Shown here one piece after another: positions 35,254 to 44,884 of a DNA stretch of 64,000 bases. This DNA comes from Acetobacteraceae bacterium H6797. GTDB lineage: Bacteria > Pseudomonadota > Alphaproteobacteria > Acetobacterales > Acetobacteraceae. A program made the position numbers and the translations under genes. The number at the start of each line of letters is the position of its first letter. The stretch's first letter is position 1. Location: contig JADFCQ010000001.1 of assembly GCA_015223225.1 (NCBI GenBank), positions 434,001-498,000 of the forward strand, written 5' to 3'. A model generated the notes under the pieces. The model had not been told where the DNA came from, made no database searches, and saw only the letters and a list, made by a program, of their open reading frames with translations.

Positions 35254-36256
35254 CGCGATGGGCATGGTCAGCGAGCCCAGCCCGCGCGCCGGCCGTGGCC
35301 GCGCCGCCGGGGCGGCCGCGAATGACGACGACATGGAAGCGGCACCACCCCCCGCCCCGCGTGCCCCGCGCGAGGCCCGGGGCCGCGCCGCCCAGCGCCT
35401 GGCCAATAGCCGCGCGAAGGAGCCGGAACGCCCGAGCCCCGTCCGCCTCTGGCTGCGCCGCCGCCGCAAGCTCCTGCGCCCCATGGGCATCGGCATCGCC
35501 TCCATCGCGGGCATCGCCGTGGTCGCAGCCGGCATCTATGCGCTCGACCCGACCTCCCGCCTGCGCTTCATAGTCGAGAATTTCGCCGTCTTCGCCCGCG
35601 ACAATGCCGGTTTCGCCGTGCAGGAAGTCGAGGTGGTCGGCCGCAAGAACACGCCCAAGGAGCTGCTCTACAGCGCGCTCGGCGTCTCGCGCGGCGACCC
35701 CATCCTCTCCTTCTCGCCCGAGGCGGCGAAGGAGCGGCTGGAGACGATTTCCTGGGTCGAGAAGGCGAGCATCGAGCGGCACCTGCCCGACCGCATCGTC
35801 ATCCACCTGACGGAACGCGCGCCTTTCGCCATCTGGCAGAACAACAACCGCTTCGCGATCATCGACCGCGAGGGGCGCGAGGTCGTGGCCGACCGGCTCG
35901 ACGCTTTCGGGCCGCTGCCGCTGGTCGTGGGCGCAGGCGCCAATACCACCGCCGCCGGCCTGATCGAGCAGCTGCACGACGCGCCGGACCTGCTGGCCCG
36001 CACCCAGGCGCTGGTGCGCATCAGCGAGCGGCGCTGGAACCTGCGCCTCTATAACGGCGCCGACGTGCTGCTGCCCGAGGGGCATGAGGAGGCCGCCATC
36101 CGCCGCCTCGCCGAATTGCAGCAGCGCGACGCCCTGCTCGACCGGCCACTCGCCGCCATCGACCTGCGCCTGCCGGACAAGCTGGTGCTGCGCCCCATCC
36201 CGACCGCCGCGCCGGCGGAGCAGACGCCCCAGCGCCGAGGCAGCGGACGCGGATGA
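35243..36256 (+). CDS. ftsQ: Cell division protein FtsQ
   Basis: A 337-residue bitopic division protein. The first 70 residues are a basic, Ala/Arg/Pro-rich cytoplasmic region, followed by a helix (about residues 82-100, MGIGIASIAGIAVVAAGIYAL). The periplasmic POTRA domain begins VQEVEVVGRKNTPKELLYSALG, and the FtsQ/DivIB domain follows with RLPDKLVLR near the end. It links FtsA/FtsW on one side to FtsL and FtsB on the other. The cytoplasmic extension is longer than in enterobacteria but common in alphaproteobacteria. It overlaps ddl by 11 bases and ftsA by four. Confidence 0.94.
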   Translation: MARSAMGMVSEPSPRAGRGRAAGAAANDDDMEAAPPPAPRAPREARGRAAQRLANSRAKEPERPSPVRLWLRRRRKLLRPMGIGIASIAGIAVVAAGIYALDPTSRLRFIVENFAVFARDNAGFAVQEVEVVGRKNTPKELLYSALGVSRGDPILSFSPEAAKERLETISWVEKASIERHLPDRIVIHLTERAPFAIWQNNNRFAIIDREGREVVADRLDAFGPLPLVVGAGANTTAAGLIEQLHDAPDLLARTQALVRISERRWNLRLYNGADVLLPEGHEEAAIRRLAELQQRDALLDRPLAAIDLRLPDKLVLRPIPTAAPAEQTPQRRGSGRG

Positions 36257-37542
36257 GCGGGCGTCTCCCGGCCCCGATCGAGCCTCCCGCGAGCGGCCGC
36301 CCCCGCCGGCACGCCCGCGCGGGCATGTTCGGCGTGCTGGATATCGGCACGAGCAAGGTCGTCTGCCTCATCGCCCGCATCGAGGGCGATGGCCGCCCCC
36401 GCGTGATCGGCTTCGGCTGGCAGCGCGGGCGCGGCGTGAAGGGTGGCAATATCGTCGATCTGGAAGATGCCGAGCGCGCCATCCGCGCCGCCGTCGGCCA
36501 GGCGGAGGATATGGCCGATACGCGCCTCACGGGTGTGATCGCCAATCTCTCCAGCGGCCAGCCCGCCTCGCGCCTTCACAATATCCAATGGCCCGTAGGC
36601 GACCGCGCCGTGACCGATGGCGATCTGCGCGCCATCGTCACCGAAGGGCGCCGCCGCACGGCCGAGGAAGGCCGCGAAACGGTGCATGCCTTCCCCCTCG
36701 GCTTCACCATCGACGCGACACCCGGCGTCGATGATCCGCGCGGCATGATTTGCGAAACCCTTGGCGCGCGCCTGCATCTCGTCGATGCCAGCAGCGCCTC
36801 GCTCCGCAATCTCGGCGCCTGCCTGCTGCGCGGCGATCTCGAGGCGGAGGAACTGGTCTCGGCGCCCTATGCCGCCGCCCTCTCCACCCTCGTCGATGAC
36901 GAGCGTGAACTGGGTGCCACGGTGATCGACATGGGCGCCGGCACCACCAGCATGGCCATGTTCCATGAGGGGCATCTCGTGCATACCGCGCAGATCCCCG
37001 TCGGCGGCTGGCAGGTCACGAATGACCTCGCGCGTATTCTCGCCGCCCCCCTCGCCCAGGCCGAGCGCATCAAGACGTTGCATGGCGGCGTGCTCGGCAC
37101 CGTCGAGGACGAAAAGGAGATGCTCCCCGTCCAGCAGGTCGGCGAGGATGAGGAGCAGCTCGTGCGCGTGCCCAAGGCCATGGTGGTCGGTATCATCCGC
37201 CCCCGTCTCGAAGAGACTTTCGAGCTGGTGCGCGACCGCCTCGAACATGCGGGGCTCGGCCGCGAAGCCGGCTCGCGCGTCGTGCTGACGGGCGGCGGCA
37301 GCCAGCTCGTCGGCGTGCGCGAGATGGCCGCGCAAATTCTCGGGAGGCAGGTCCGCCTCGGACGGCCTCAACCGGTGCGTGGGTTGCCCGAAGCAGCTCA
37401 GGGGCCGGGTTTTGCGGTAGCCCATGGCCTTTTGGCCTGGGGTGCCGGTGAGGGCCGGCCGGTGCTCGACATCGACTATGGCTCAGTACAACCGAGAGGC
37501 TTCATTTCCCGTCTTGTGCACTGGCTACGAGACCGAGTCTGA
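36253..37542 (+). CDS. ftsA: Cell division actin-like protein FtsA
   Basis: A 429-residue ATP-binding protein that anchors FtsZ to the membrane. The N-terminal phosphate loop is [17 protein letters not shown], the second is [18 protein letters not shown], and the adenosine region is [21 protein letters not shown]. The C-terminus ends [11 protein letters not shown], a plausible amphipathic membrane-targeting helix. It overlaps ftsQ by four bases and precedes ftsZ by an 88-base gap with its own regulatory signals. Confidence 0.96.
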   Translation: MSGRLPAPIEPPASGRPRRHARAGMFGVLDIGTSKVVCLIARIEGDGRPRVIGFGWQRGRGVKGGNIVDLEDAERAIRAAVGQAEDMADTRLTGVIANLSSGQPASRLHNIQWPVGDRAVTDGDLRAIVTEGRRRTAEEGRETVHAFPLGFTIDATPGVDDPRGMICETLGARLHLVDASSASLRNLGACLLRGDLEAEELVSAPYAAALSTLVDDERELGATVIDMGAGTTSMAMFHEGHLVHTAQIPVGGWQVTNDLARILAAPLAQAERIKTLHGGVLGTVEDEKEMLPVQQVGEDEEQLVRVPKAMVVGIIRPRLEETFELVRDRLEHAGLGREAGSRVVLTGGGSQLVGVREMAAQILGRQVRLGRPQPVRGLPEAAQGPGFAVAHGLLAWGAGEGRPVLDIDYGSVQPRGFISRLVHWLRDRV

Positions 37543-37630
37543 TGCACAAGTCGCGAATCGACCCCTCGTCCATCCCCCCGCGTCGCCAATCCACTCGGCG
37601 CACAGATTGAGCGCCCAGGAGACCGGAATC
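37535..37630. promoter_or_regulatory. ftsZ leader with three GANTC methylation sites
   Basis: GANTC, the CcrM methylation target, occurs at 37535-37539 (GAGTC), 37555-37559 (GAATC) and 37626-37630 (GAATC), the last ending one base before the ftsZ ATG. By base composition about one such site is expected in 350 bases, so three in 96 is dense. In Caulobacter, methylation state affects ftsZ expression. AGGAG at 37617-37621 is the ribosome site. No CtrA box (TTAA-N7-TTAA) is visible. Confidence 0.4.
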
Positions 37631-39232
37631 ATGACATTGAATCTCACCATCCCGGCCCAGCAGCACACGGATTTCACGCCGCGCATCACCGTCATCGGTG
37701 TTGGCGGCGGTGGCACCAACGCGGTCAACAACATGATCTCGATGGGCCTCGACGGCGTCGAGTTTCTCGTCGCGAACACGGACGCGCAGAGCCTGGTGCA
37801 CGCGAAGGCTGAGCGCCGCGTGCAGCTCGGCCCGCACCTGACGCAGGGCCTCGGCGCCGGCGCCAAGCCTGAGATCGGCCGCGCGGCCGCCGAGGAGGCG
37901 ATGGAGGAAATTGCCCGCCACCTCGAAGGCGTGCACATGGTCTTCATCACCGCCGGCATGGGTGGCGGCACCGGCACGGGTGCTGCCCCGGTCATCGCCC
38001 GCATGGCGCGCGAGCGCGGCGTGCTTACGGTCGGCGTCGTGACCAAGCCCTTCGATTTCGAAGGCCCGAAGCGCAAGCGCGCCGCGGATCTCGGCCTGGA
38101 TGAGCTGCAGCAGTTCGTCGACACGCTCATCGTCGTGCCGAACCAGAACCTCTTCCGCATGGCCAATGAGCGGACGACCTTCGCCGAGGCCTTCAAGATG
38201 GCCGACAACGTCCTCTACATGGGCGTGCGCGGCGTGACCGACCTCATGGTCAACCCCGGCATGGTGAATCTCGACTTCGCCGATATCCGCACCGTCATGG
38301 CGGAGATGGGCAAGGCGATGATGGGCACCGGCGAGGCCGAGGGCGAGGATCGCGCGGTGAAGGCGGCCGAGGCCGCCATCAGCAACCCGCTGCTCGAGGA
38401 CACCTCGATGCTCGGCGCCAAGGGTGTGCTGATCAACATCACCGGCGGCTACGACATGACGCTGTTCGAGGTGGACGAAGCCGCGAACCGCATCCGCAAG
38501 GAAGTCGACGAGGAAGCCAACATCATCTTCGGCACCTCGGTGGACGAGAAGATGAACGGCACGATCCGCGTCTCCGTCGTCGCCACCGGCATCGACAGCC
38601 AGGAGATGAAGGAGGCCGAGCGCCCCCGCCTGGTCGCCGTCGGCAATGGCGGCACGGTGCAGGTGAACGCCGTTGGCGGCCAAACCGTGGCGCCGCAGGC
38701 CGCCCCGGCCGCTGCCCGCCCCGCCGCCTTCCCGGGTGCCTTCAACCCGGCCCAGGCCCGTCCGGCCGCGCCCGCCCCGGCGCCGGGCCCCGCCCCGCTG
38801 CGCATGCCCGCCCAGGGCGCGCCCGCGGCGCCGGGTGCGCTGCGCCGCCCGGCCGGCTTCGCCCCGGCCCAGGCCGAGATCCCGATGGCTGCCCCGGCCC
38901 AGGCCCCGATGGCCGAGCCGCAGGCGGAGCCCACCGTCGGCTTCCAGCCCGCCACTCCGGCGCCGGCCGCCCCGGCCCCGGCCGAAGCGCCGCTGCGTGC
39001 GCCGGTCTCGGCCCGTCCGGCCGCTCCCGCTGCGCCGGCCCCGGCCGCTTTCGGCAGCCTTTTCCGCAAGGCTACTGGCCTGATGAAGCGGCAGATGCCG
39101 GAAGGCCATTATGAGCCGCAGGCTGAGCACCAGGCCCCGCGCCAGCAGCAGCCGCAGGCTCAGGCCCCGCAGCAGCGCAGCGAGGATATGGGCCTCGACA
39201 TCCCGACCTTCCTGCGCCGCCAGTCGAACTAA
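37631..39232 (+). CDS. ftsZ: Cell division tubulin-like GTPase FtsZ
   Basis: A 533-residue GTPase that forms the Z ring. The GTP-binding core is intact: [20 protein letters not shown], the tubulin signature [16 protein letters not shown] (about residues 107-122), and the T7 catalytic loop [11 protein letters not shown]. The globular part ends near residue 320. A disordered Ala/Pro-rich linker of nearly 190 residues follows, and the chain ends with the FtsA-binding peptide [11 protein letters not shown] (523-533). Long linkers are typical of alphaproteobacterial FtsZ. The start at 37631 follows AGGAG at good spacing. Confidence 0.97.
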   Translation: MTLNLTIPAQQHTDFTPRITVIGVGGGGTNAVNNMISMGLDGVEFLVANTDAQSLVHAKAERRVQLGPHLTQGLGAGAKPEIGRAAAEEAMEEIARHLEGVHMVFITAGMGGGTGTGAAPVIARMARERGVLTVGVVTKPFDFEGPKRKRAADLGLDELQQFVDTLIVVPNQNLFRMANERTTFAEAFKMADNVLYMGVRGVTDLMVNPGMVNLDFADIRTVMAEMGKAMMGTGEAEGEDRAVKAAEAAISNPLLEDTSMLGAKGVLINITGGYDMTLFEVDEAANRIRKEVDEEANIIFGTSVDEKMNGTIRVSVVATGIDSQEMKEAERPRLVAVGNGGTVQVNAVGGQTVAPQAAPAAARPAAFPGAFNPAQARPAAPAPAPGPAPLRMPAQGAPAAPGALRRPAGFAPAQAEIPMAAPAQAPMAEPQAEPTVGFQPATPAPAAPAPAEAPLRAPVSARPAAPAAPAPAAFGSLFRKATGLMKRQMPEGHYEPQAEHQAPRQQQPQAQAPQQRSEDMGLDIPTFLRRQSN

Positions 39233-39238
39233 TGAAAA

Positions 39239-39265
39239 GGGGGCCGAAAGGCCCCCTTCTCTTTT
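39239..39265 (+). terminator. Intrinsic terminator of the dcw cluster
   Basis: GGGGGCC at 39239-39245 pairs with GGCCCCC at 39250-39256 around a stable GAAA loop, followed by TTCTCTTTT. It begins seven bases after the ftsZ stop. There is no lpxC gene after ftsZ, unlike in several other proteobacteria. Confidence 0.93.
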
Positions 39266-39290
39266 GGGGTGCACCCTGAGGCGCCCCAGA

Positions 39291-40181
39291 TCACCCGCGG
39301 GGAATGCTCGCGGCGAGAATGCTGCCGCTCTGGCTCTCGGTGATCAGCAGCGTCGTGCCATCCGGGGCGAAGCAGCAATTCGTCGGCATGCGGCCCCAGG
39401 CGCGGCAATCCAGCGCGAAAATCGGCACGCCATGCGCATCGAAGCCCCAGACCATGCCATGGCCGGGATTGGCGACGAAAAGCCGGTCCATCGCATCCAC
39501 CGCCATGCCATCGGGCCCTGACGTGCCGGCGGGCAGCCGCGCGAAGCAATTGGCCTTGGCGACCAGCGCATCCGAGCGCAGCGCGAAGCGCCACACCTCG
39601 CAGGAGCGCGTCATCGCCACATAGCAATGCGTGCCCGCGCGATTGAGCGCGATGCCGTTCGGGCTCGGGCCGTTCGAGATCAGCCGGTCGATCCGCCCAT
39701 CCGCGCCCAGGCGATAGACGCGGCCTGAAGGGTCCTGCAGCCCGGTCTGCCCCTGGTCGGTGAAGAGCACGCCGCCATCGGGCGCGAGCACCAGGTCATT
39801 GAGCCCCTTGAAGCCCTCGGTCAGCGCGTGTTCCAGCAGCGGCGTGATGGCGCCCGTCGACGGGTCCAGGCTCAGCAATCCGTGGCGATAATCGGCGATC
39901 AGCACCGCCCCTTCGGCCTGGGGCGCCAGCCCGTTCGGCCAGCCGTCATAGGCGACGATCTCCTCCCAGCTATCCGGCCCCACGGCGAAGATCCGGCCAT
40001 AGGGAATATCCGTCACCAGGAAGCGGCCGGCGCTGTCGAAACAGGGCCCTTCGAGGAAACTGTCGATCTCGACACCCCCGCGATTGGAATCCGCCCAGGC
40101 CGTGCGGCGCGGGCGGCGATGGCGGTCGGGCAGACGGGCGAAAAGCTGGACCGGCAGGTCCTTCGGCGGGGCGAAATACAT
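39291..40181 (-). CDS. SMP-30/gluconolactonase/LRE-family protein
   Basis: A 296-residue six-bladed beta-propeller. The metal-binding residues are in FLEGPCFDSAGRFLVTDI (Glu), GFKGLNDLVLAPDGGVLFTD (Asn, Asp) and SNGPSPNGIALNRAG (Asn), with TSGPDGMAVDAMDRLFVA (Asp) as the last ligand. Such enzymes open sugar or other lactones. The start at 40181 gives MYFAPPKDLP; an upstream in-frame ATG at 40217 lacks a ribosome site. It is convergent with ftsZ across the terminator and divergent from the RND operon. Confidence 0.85.
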   Translation of the reverse strand: MYFAPPKDLPVQLFARLPDRHRRPRRTAWADSNRGGVEIDSFLEGPCFDSAGRFLVTDIPYGRIFAVGPDSWEEIVAYDGWPNGLAPQAEGAVLIADYRHGLLSLDPSTGAITPLLEHALTEGFKGLNDLVLAPDGGVLFTDQGQTGLQDPSGRVYRLGADGRIDRLISNGPSPNGIALNRAGTHCYVAMTRSCEVWRFALRSDALVAKANCFARLPAGTSGPDGMAVDAMDRLFVANPGHGMVWGFDAHGVPIFALDCRAWGRMPTNCCFAPDGTTLLITESQSGSILAASIPRG

Positions 40182-40260
40182 GGGCCGCACCCTGCGCGGG
40201 CGCTCGGACCTCGGCAAGGGGGGGCCTCGGCAAGAGGGCGGCTAACGGCTAACAGCAATC

Positions 40261-40298
40261 GTCATTGCACACGCGGGTATGATGCTAGCTGCAATGAC
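40261..40298. promoter_or_regulatory. Inverted repeat, possible operator of the RND efflux operon
   Basis: GTCATTGCA at 40261-40269 and TGCAATGAC at 40290-40298 are perfect nine-base inverted arms with a 20-base spacer. TATGAT at 40278-40283, a plausible -10 box, is at the centre of the dyad. A seven-base T run follows at 40301-40307. The pattern suits a repressor site over a promoter. A terminator-like attenuator is an alternative because of the T run. No regulator gene is adjacent. Confidence 0.5.
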
Positions 40299-40421
40299 CT
40301 TTTTTTGCTAAACATCGGGTAATCTAAAGGGTGCTCCTCGCCGGGCCGCCCTGACCTCACGAGGGGGCGCCGCCTGCGTGTGAAAGGCATGCGCCGCCAT
40401 CGATCACACAAGGGATTACGG

Positions 40422-41582
40422 ATGCTCCGACGCGCTACCTTCGCGATCGGCCTGATCGCCGTCGCGCAGCCTGCCTTCGCTCAGTTCGGCCCCTCCGGCC
40501 CGCCGGCCGTGGGCGTGATGACTGTGGCACCCCGCCCGGTGACGGAGACAGCGGATTTCGTCGGCCGCGTGGAGGCGACGGACCGCGTCGAGCTCCTCGC
40601 CCGCGTCACGGGCTTCCTGCAGGAGCGGCTCTTCAAGGAAGGCACCGAGGTGAAGCAGGGCGACGTGCTCTTCCGCCTGGAAAAGCCGCCCTTCGAGGCC
40701 GAACTGGCCCGCGCCCGCTCCACCCTCGCCTCGGCCGAGGCCGAGCAGGCCAATGCACGCATCAATCTCGGCCGCGCCCGCGAGCTGCTGCGCACGCCCG
40801 CCGGCCAGCAATCCCGCGTCGATGACGCGACGGCCTCCGAGCGCACCTCAGCCGCCTCCGTCATGGGCGCACAGGCGCAGTTGCGCACGGCGGAGATCAA
40901 CCTCGGCTATACCGAGATCACCGCGCCCATCACGGGCAAGATCGGCCGCAGCAATTTCGCCGTCGGCAGCGTCGTCGGCCCCAGCGCCGGCCCGCTCGCC
41001 ACCATCGTCAGCCAGGACCCGATGCGCGTCGCCTTCCCGGTCAGCGCGCGCCAAGCGCTGGAGCTGCGCAACCGCTACGAGAGCCGCGGCGGGGCCGATG
41101 CCGTGCGCATCCGCATCAAGCTCAGCGATGGCAGAGTCTATCCCCATCCCGGCCGCATCGAGTTCATCGACAACCAGATCGACCGCAATACCGACAGCAT
41201 CCTGATCCGCGCGCTCATCCCCAACCCGGTGCGGCAGGTCAATGGCCGGCCCGCGCCTGACGGCGACCGGGAGCTGATCGACAATCTCTTCGTCAATGTC
41301 GTGGTCGAGGGCGTGCAGCCGGTGATGGCGCTGACCGTGCCACGCGCCGCGGTGCTGCAGGACCAGCAGGGAAGCTACGTCCTCGTCGTCGATGCCGAGA
41401 AGAAGGCGCAGCGCCGCAACATCCGCCTCGGCCGCTCCACACCGGAGACGGCCGTGATCGAGGATGGGCTAAAGGAAGGCGAGACGGTCATCACCGAGGG
41501 CATCCAGCGCGTGCGCCCCGGCCAGGAGGTGAACCCCGCCCCCGCCGGCGCGCCGCCGCCCAATGCCGGCCGCCAGGGCTGA
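40422..41582 (+). CDS. RND efflux periplasmic adaptor (membrane fusion protein)
   Basis: A 386-residue adaptor that links the inner-membrane RND pump to an outer-membrane channel. Residues 1-20 are a signal peptide ending AQPAFAQ. The barrel-sandwich hybrid domain is seen in GRVEATDRVELLARVTGFLQ and GYTEITAPITGKIGRSNFAVG, flanking a coiled-coil hairpin (about residues 85-145). The start at 40422 has AGGGA upstream; in-frame starts at 40380 (GTG) and 40389 would place charged residues before the signal. No outer-membrane channel gene is adjacent, so a shared TolC-type channel is probably used. Confidence 0.93.
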   Translation: MLRRATFAIGLIAVAQPAFAQFGPSGPPAVGVMTVAPRPVTETADFVGRVEATDRVELLARVTGFLQERLFKEGTEVKQGDVLFRLEKPPFEAELARARSTLASAEAEQANARINLGRARELLRTPAGQQSRVDDATASERTSAASVMGAQAQLRTAEINLGYTEITAPITGKIGRSNFAVGSVVGPSAGPLATIVSQDPMRVAFPVSARQALELRNRYESRGGADAVRIRIKLSDGRVYPHPGRIEFIDNQIDRNTDSILIRALIPNPVRQVNGRPAPDGDRELIDNLFVNVVVEGVQPVMALTVPRAAVLQDQQGSYVLVVDAEKKAQRRNIRLGRSTPETAVIEDGLKEGETVITEGIQRVRPGQEVNPAPAGAPPPNAGRQG

Positions 41583-41591
41583 GGGCGCGGC

Positions 41592-44500
41592 ATGATCTCC
41601 TCGGTTTTCGTCGACCGCCCCCGGCTCGCGATCGTCATCGCGATCCTGACGACCATCGCGGGCCTCATCTCGCTCACCCGCCTGCCGGTCTCGCAATTCC
41701 CCGATATCGTGCCGCCGCAGGTGCAGGTGGTCGCGAATTACGCGGGCGCCTCCGCCTCGGTCGTGGAAACCACCGTGGGCCAGGTGCTGGAGAGCCAGAT
41801 CAACGGCGTCGACCGCATGATCTACATGAAGTCGAACAGCGGCAATGACGGCTCCTACCAGCTCAACGTCTCCTTCAGCCTGGGCACGGATCCCGATATC
41901 GCCACGGTGAACGTGAATAACCGCGTCCAGGCCGCCCTCGCCCGGCTACCGGCCGAGGTGCAGCGTTCGGGCGTGACGGTGCGCAAGCAGTCCTCGGCGG
42001 TGCTGGCCTTCAGCTTCCTCTATTCGCCCGATAATTCGCAGACGCCGCTGTTCCTCTCGAATTACCTGACGATCAACATGCTTGACACGCTCGCCCGCGT
42101 GCCCGGCATCGGCTCGATCAGCATCTTCGGCGCCATGGATTACTCCATGCGCATCTGGTTCGACGTGGACCGGCTCATCAGCCTGAGCATGACGCCGTCC
42201 GACGTCATCGCGGCGATCCAGGCCCAGAACGTGCAGGCGCCCGTGGGCCGCATCGGCGCGCGGCCGACGACCGAGGGGCAGCAGTTCCAGCTCAATCTCG
42301 AAACCAAGGGCCGCCTGAGCAGCCCGGAGGAATTCGGCAATATCGTCATCCGGGCCAATGCAGACGGCTCGGTCCTGCGCGTGCGCGATATTGCGCGGGT
42401 CGAGATCGGGGCGAGCACGGAGGATACCGAGAACCGCTACATGGGCCAGCCGGCCATCGCCTTCGGCGCCTATCTCTCGCCGGGCGCCAATGCGGTGCAG
42501 ACCTCCACGGCCCTCAAGCGCACGCTGGAGCAGCTCAAGACGCGCTTCCCCTCGGGCGTGGACTACACGGTCTTCTACGACACGTCGGACTTCGTGAACG
42601 ACACGATCCACGAGGTCATCAAGACGCTGCTCGAGGCCTTCGTCCTCGTCGTCATCGTGGTCTATCTCTTCCTCGGCAGCCTTCGCGCCACGGTGATCCC
42701 CACGGTCGCGGTGCCGGTCAGCCTGATCGGCGCCTTCATCGTGATGCTGATCCTGGGCTATTCGGCCAATACCGTCTCGCTCCTGGCCATGGTTCTGGCC
42801 ATCGGCATCGTCGTCGATGACGCCATCGTCGTGGTCGAGAATGTCGAGCGCGTGATGCAGGAGCATCCGGAGCTTTCCCCCGCCAATGCCACCAAGAAGG
42901 CCATGAGCGAGATCACGGCGCCGATCATCGCGATCACGCTCGTGCTGCTCTCGGTCTTCGTGCCCATCGCCTTCGTCCCCGGCCTCTCGGGCGAGCTGTT
43001 CCGCCAATTCGCGGTGACGATCTCGGCGGCGATGGTGATCTCGGCCATCAACGCGCTCACGCTCTCGCCCGCGCTCTGCGCCATGATCCTGCGGCCGCAT
43101 CACGGGCCGCGCCGGGGCCCCATCGGCTATGTGTTGCGCGGCATCGACTGGACGCGCGACCGCTACGCCGGCGGCGTCAGGCGGCTGCTGCGCGTCTCGG
43201 CGCTTTCCATCCTGCTCACGGCGGGTTTCGCGGTGGGCATCTGGCAGCTCAGCCTGCGCACGCCTACGGGCTTCCTGCCGCAGGAAGACCAGGGCGCCTT
43301 CTTCGTGCAGGCGCAATTGCCGCCCGGCGCCTCGGTGGAGCGCACGCGCGAGGTGGTGAAGCAGATCGAGGCGATCATCCAGCGGAACCCCGCCGTTCAG
43401 GGCACGCTCGCCATCGTGGGCTTCTCGCTCATCGACGGCGGCGCGCAGCCCAATTCGGCCTTCCTCGTCGCCCGCATGAAGCCCTTCGCCGAGCGCACCG
43501 ACGCCATGGCGAGCGTGCAGGCGTCGATCGGGCGGACCTTCGGCGAGGTGCAGTCCATCCGCACCGCGAGCATCTTCGCCTTCAACGTGCCGCCCATCAT
43601 CGGCCTCGGCACGGGCGGCGGCTTCGAATATGTGTTGCAGGATTACGAGGGCCGTTCGCCCAACGAACTCGGCTCGGCCATGCTCGGCCTCATTGTACCC
43701 GCGAATCAGGACCCGAAGCTCACGGCCGTCTTCTCGACCTTCACCGCCAATACGCCGAGCATCTATCTCGACGTGGACCGCGACAAGGCGCAGGCGCTCG
43801 GCATCAACATCGTCGATATCTTCACCGCGCTGCAGGCCACGCTCGGCAGCTACTACATCAACGACTTCAACCTCTTCGGCCGCACCTGGCGCGTGAACCT
43901 CCAGGCCAATGCGCCCGACCGCGACGATATCGACGATATCTGGCGCATCCATGTCCGGGGCCGCTCGGGCGAGATGGTGCCGCTGCGCGCGCTCGCCGAA
44001 ATCCGCACCGTGATCGGGCCGCAGACCATCAGTCGCTACAACAACTACCGCGCGCTGGTGATCAACGGCTCGCCCCGGCCCGGCATCTCCTCGGGCGATG
44101 CGCTGGAGGCGATGGAACAGCTCTCCAACCGCGTGCTGCCGCCGGGCTATGGCTATGAATGGACCGGCACGGCCTATCAGGAGAAACTGGCGAGCGGGCA
44201 GACGGCGGCGATCCTCGCCCTGGCGGTGCTCTTCGCCTATCTCTTCCTGGTCGCGCTTTACGAGAGCTGGATCATCCCCATCCCGGTGCTGCTCTCCATC
44301 GCGGTGGGCGGCGTGGGCTCCTTCCTGGGCATCTGGCTCTCGGGGCTCAGCCTCGACATCTATGCCCAGATCGGCCTGGTGGTGCTCATCGCCCTCGCGG
44401 CCAAGAACGGCATCCTCATCATCGAATTCGCGAAGGATGCCCGCGAGCGGGGGGCCTCCATCCGCGATGCGGCGCTGGAAGGCGCCCGGCTGCGCTTCCG

Positions 44501-44738
44501 CGCGGTGATGATGACCTCCATCGCCTTCGTCCTCGGCCTGCTGCCGCTGGTGCTGGCGACGGGGGCGGCGGCCGTCTCCCGCCGGGCGGTGGGCACGCCG
44601 GTTTTCGCGGGGATGCTGGCGGCGGCCTGTATCGGCATCTTCATGATCCCGATGCTCTACATGGTCTTCCAGAGCTTCCGGGAGCGCTCCAAGGCGCTCT
44701 TCACCCGTCGGAAGCCCGCGCCGCACACGGCGCCCTGA
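41592..44738 (+). CDS. RND multidrug efflux permease (HAE1 family)
   Basis: A 1048-residue proton-driven inner-membrane pump with twelve helices and two large periplasmic loops. The proton-relay Asp409-Asp410 lie in [16 protein letters not shown], as in AcrB, and [21 protein letters not shown] marks the start of the second loop. The symmetric C-terminal half has [19 protein letters not shown]. It exports drugs, solvents or lipophilic compounds; HAE1-type architecture argues against metal efflux. It follows the adaptor gene by nine bases in one operon, ending at a terminator at 44745. Confidence 0.95.
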   Translation: MISSVFVDRPRLAIVIAILTTIAGLISLTRLPVSQFPDIVPPQVQVVANYAGASASVVETTVGQVLESQINGVDRMIYMKSNSGNDGSYQLNVSFSLGTDPDIATVNVNNRVQAALARLPAEVQRSGVTVRKQSSAVLAFSFLYSPDNSQTPLFLSNYLTINMLDTLARVPGIGSISIFGAMDYSMRIWFDVDRLISLSMTPSDVIAAIQAQNVQAPVGRIGARPTTEGQQFQLNLETKGRLSSPEEFGNIVIRANADGSVLRVRDIARVEIGASTEDTENRYMGQPAIAFGAYLSPGANAVQTSTALKRTLEQLKTRFPSGVDYTVFYDTSDFVNDTIHEVIKTLLEAFVLVVIVVYLFLGSLRATVIPTVAVPVSLIGAFIVMLILGYSANTVSLLAMVLAIGIVVDDAIVVVENVERVMQEHPELSPANATKKAMSEITAPIIAITLVLLSVFVPIAFVPGLSGELFRQFAVTISAAMVISAINALTLSPALCAMILRPHHGPRRGPIGYVLRGIDWTRDRYAGGVRRLLRVSALSILLTAGFAVGIWQLSLRTPTGFLPQEDQGAFFVQAQLPPGASVERTREVVKQIEAIIQRNPAVQGTLAIVGFSLIDGGAQPNSAFLVARMKPFAERTDAMASVQASIGRTFGEVQSIRTASIFAFNVPPIIGLGTGGGFEYVLQDYEGRSPNELGSAMLGLIVPANQDPKLTAVFSTFTANTPSIYLDVDRDKAQALGINIVDIFTALQATLGSYYINDFNLFGRTWRVNLQANAPDRDDIDDIWRIHVRGRSGEMVPLRALAEIRTVIGPQTISRYNNYRALVINGSPRPGISSGDALEAMEQLSNRVLPPGYGYEWTGTAYQEKLASGQTAAILALAVLFAYLFLVALYESWIIPIPVLLSIAVGGVGSFLGIWLSGLSLDIYAQIGLVVLIALAAKNGILIIEFAKDARERGASIRDAALEGARLRFRAVMMTSIAFVLGLLPLVLATGAAAVSRRAVGTPVFAGMLAAACIGIFMIPMLYMVFQSFRERSKALFTRRKPAPHTAP

Positions 44739-44744
44739 AACAGA

Positions 44745-44776
44745 AAGGGGCCAGGCGCTGATCCGCCCGGCCCCTT
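44745..44776 (+). terminator. Hairpin terminator after the RND operon
   Basis: AAGGGGCC-A-GGCG at 44745-44757 pairs with CGCC-C-GGCCCCTT at 44764-44776 around a six-base loop, seven bases after the permease stop. The T run that follows is weak (CCGCTTT). Confidence 0.75.
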
Positions 44777-44884
44777 CCGCTTTCGCGGTCGCTCGCGCAA
44801 ACGCGGCCTTCCCACATCCCGCCGAGCGGCTACACTTCCCCCAAACGGGGCGGTTCAGGCCCCACCCTCGGAGGATGTGTTCCC

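Noticed and set aside
41946..44726. A 926-residue open frame antisense to the RND permease gene
   Set aside because: It is a by-product of GC-rich codons in the real gene; its translation is low-complexity (rich in His, Asp, Arg, Gly) with no domain, and the RND permease on the other strand is unmistakable.
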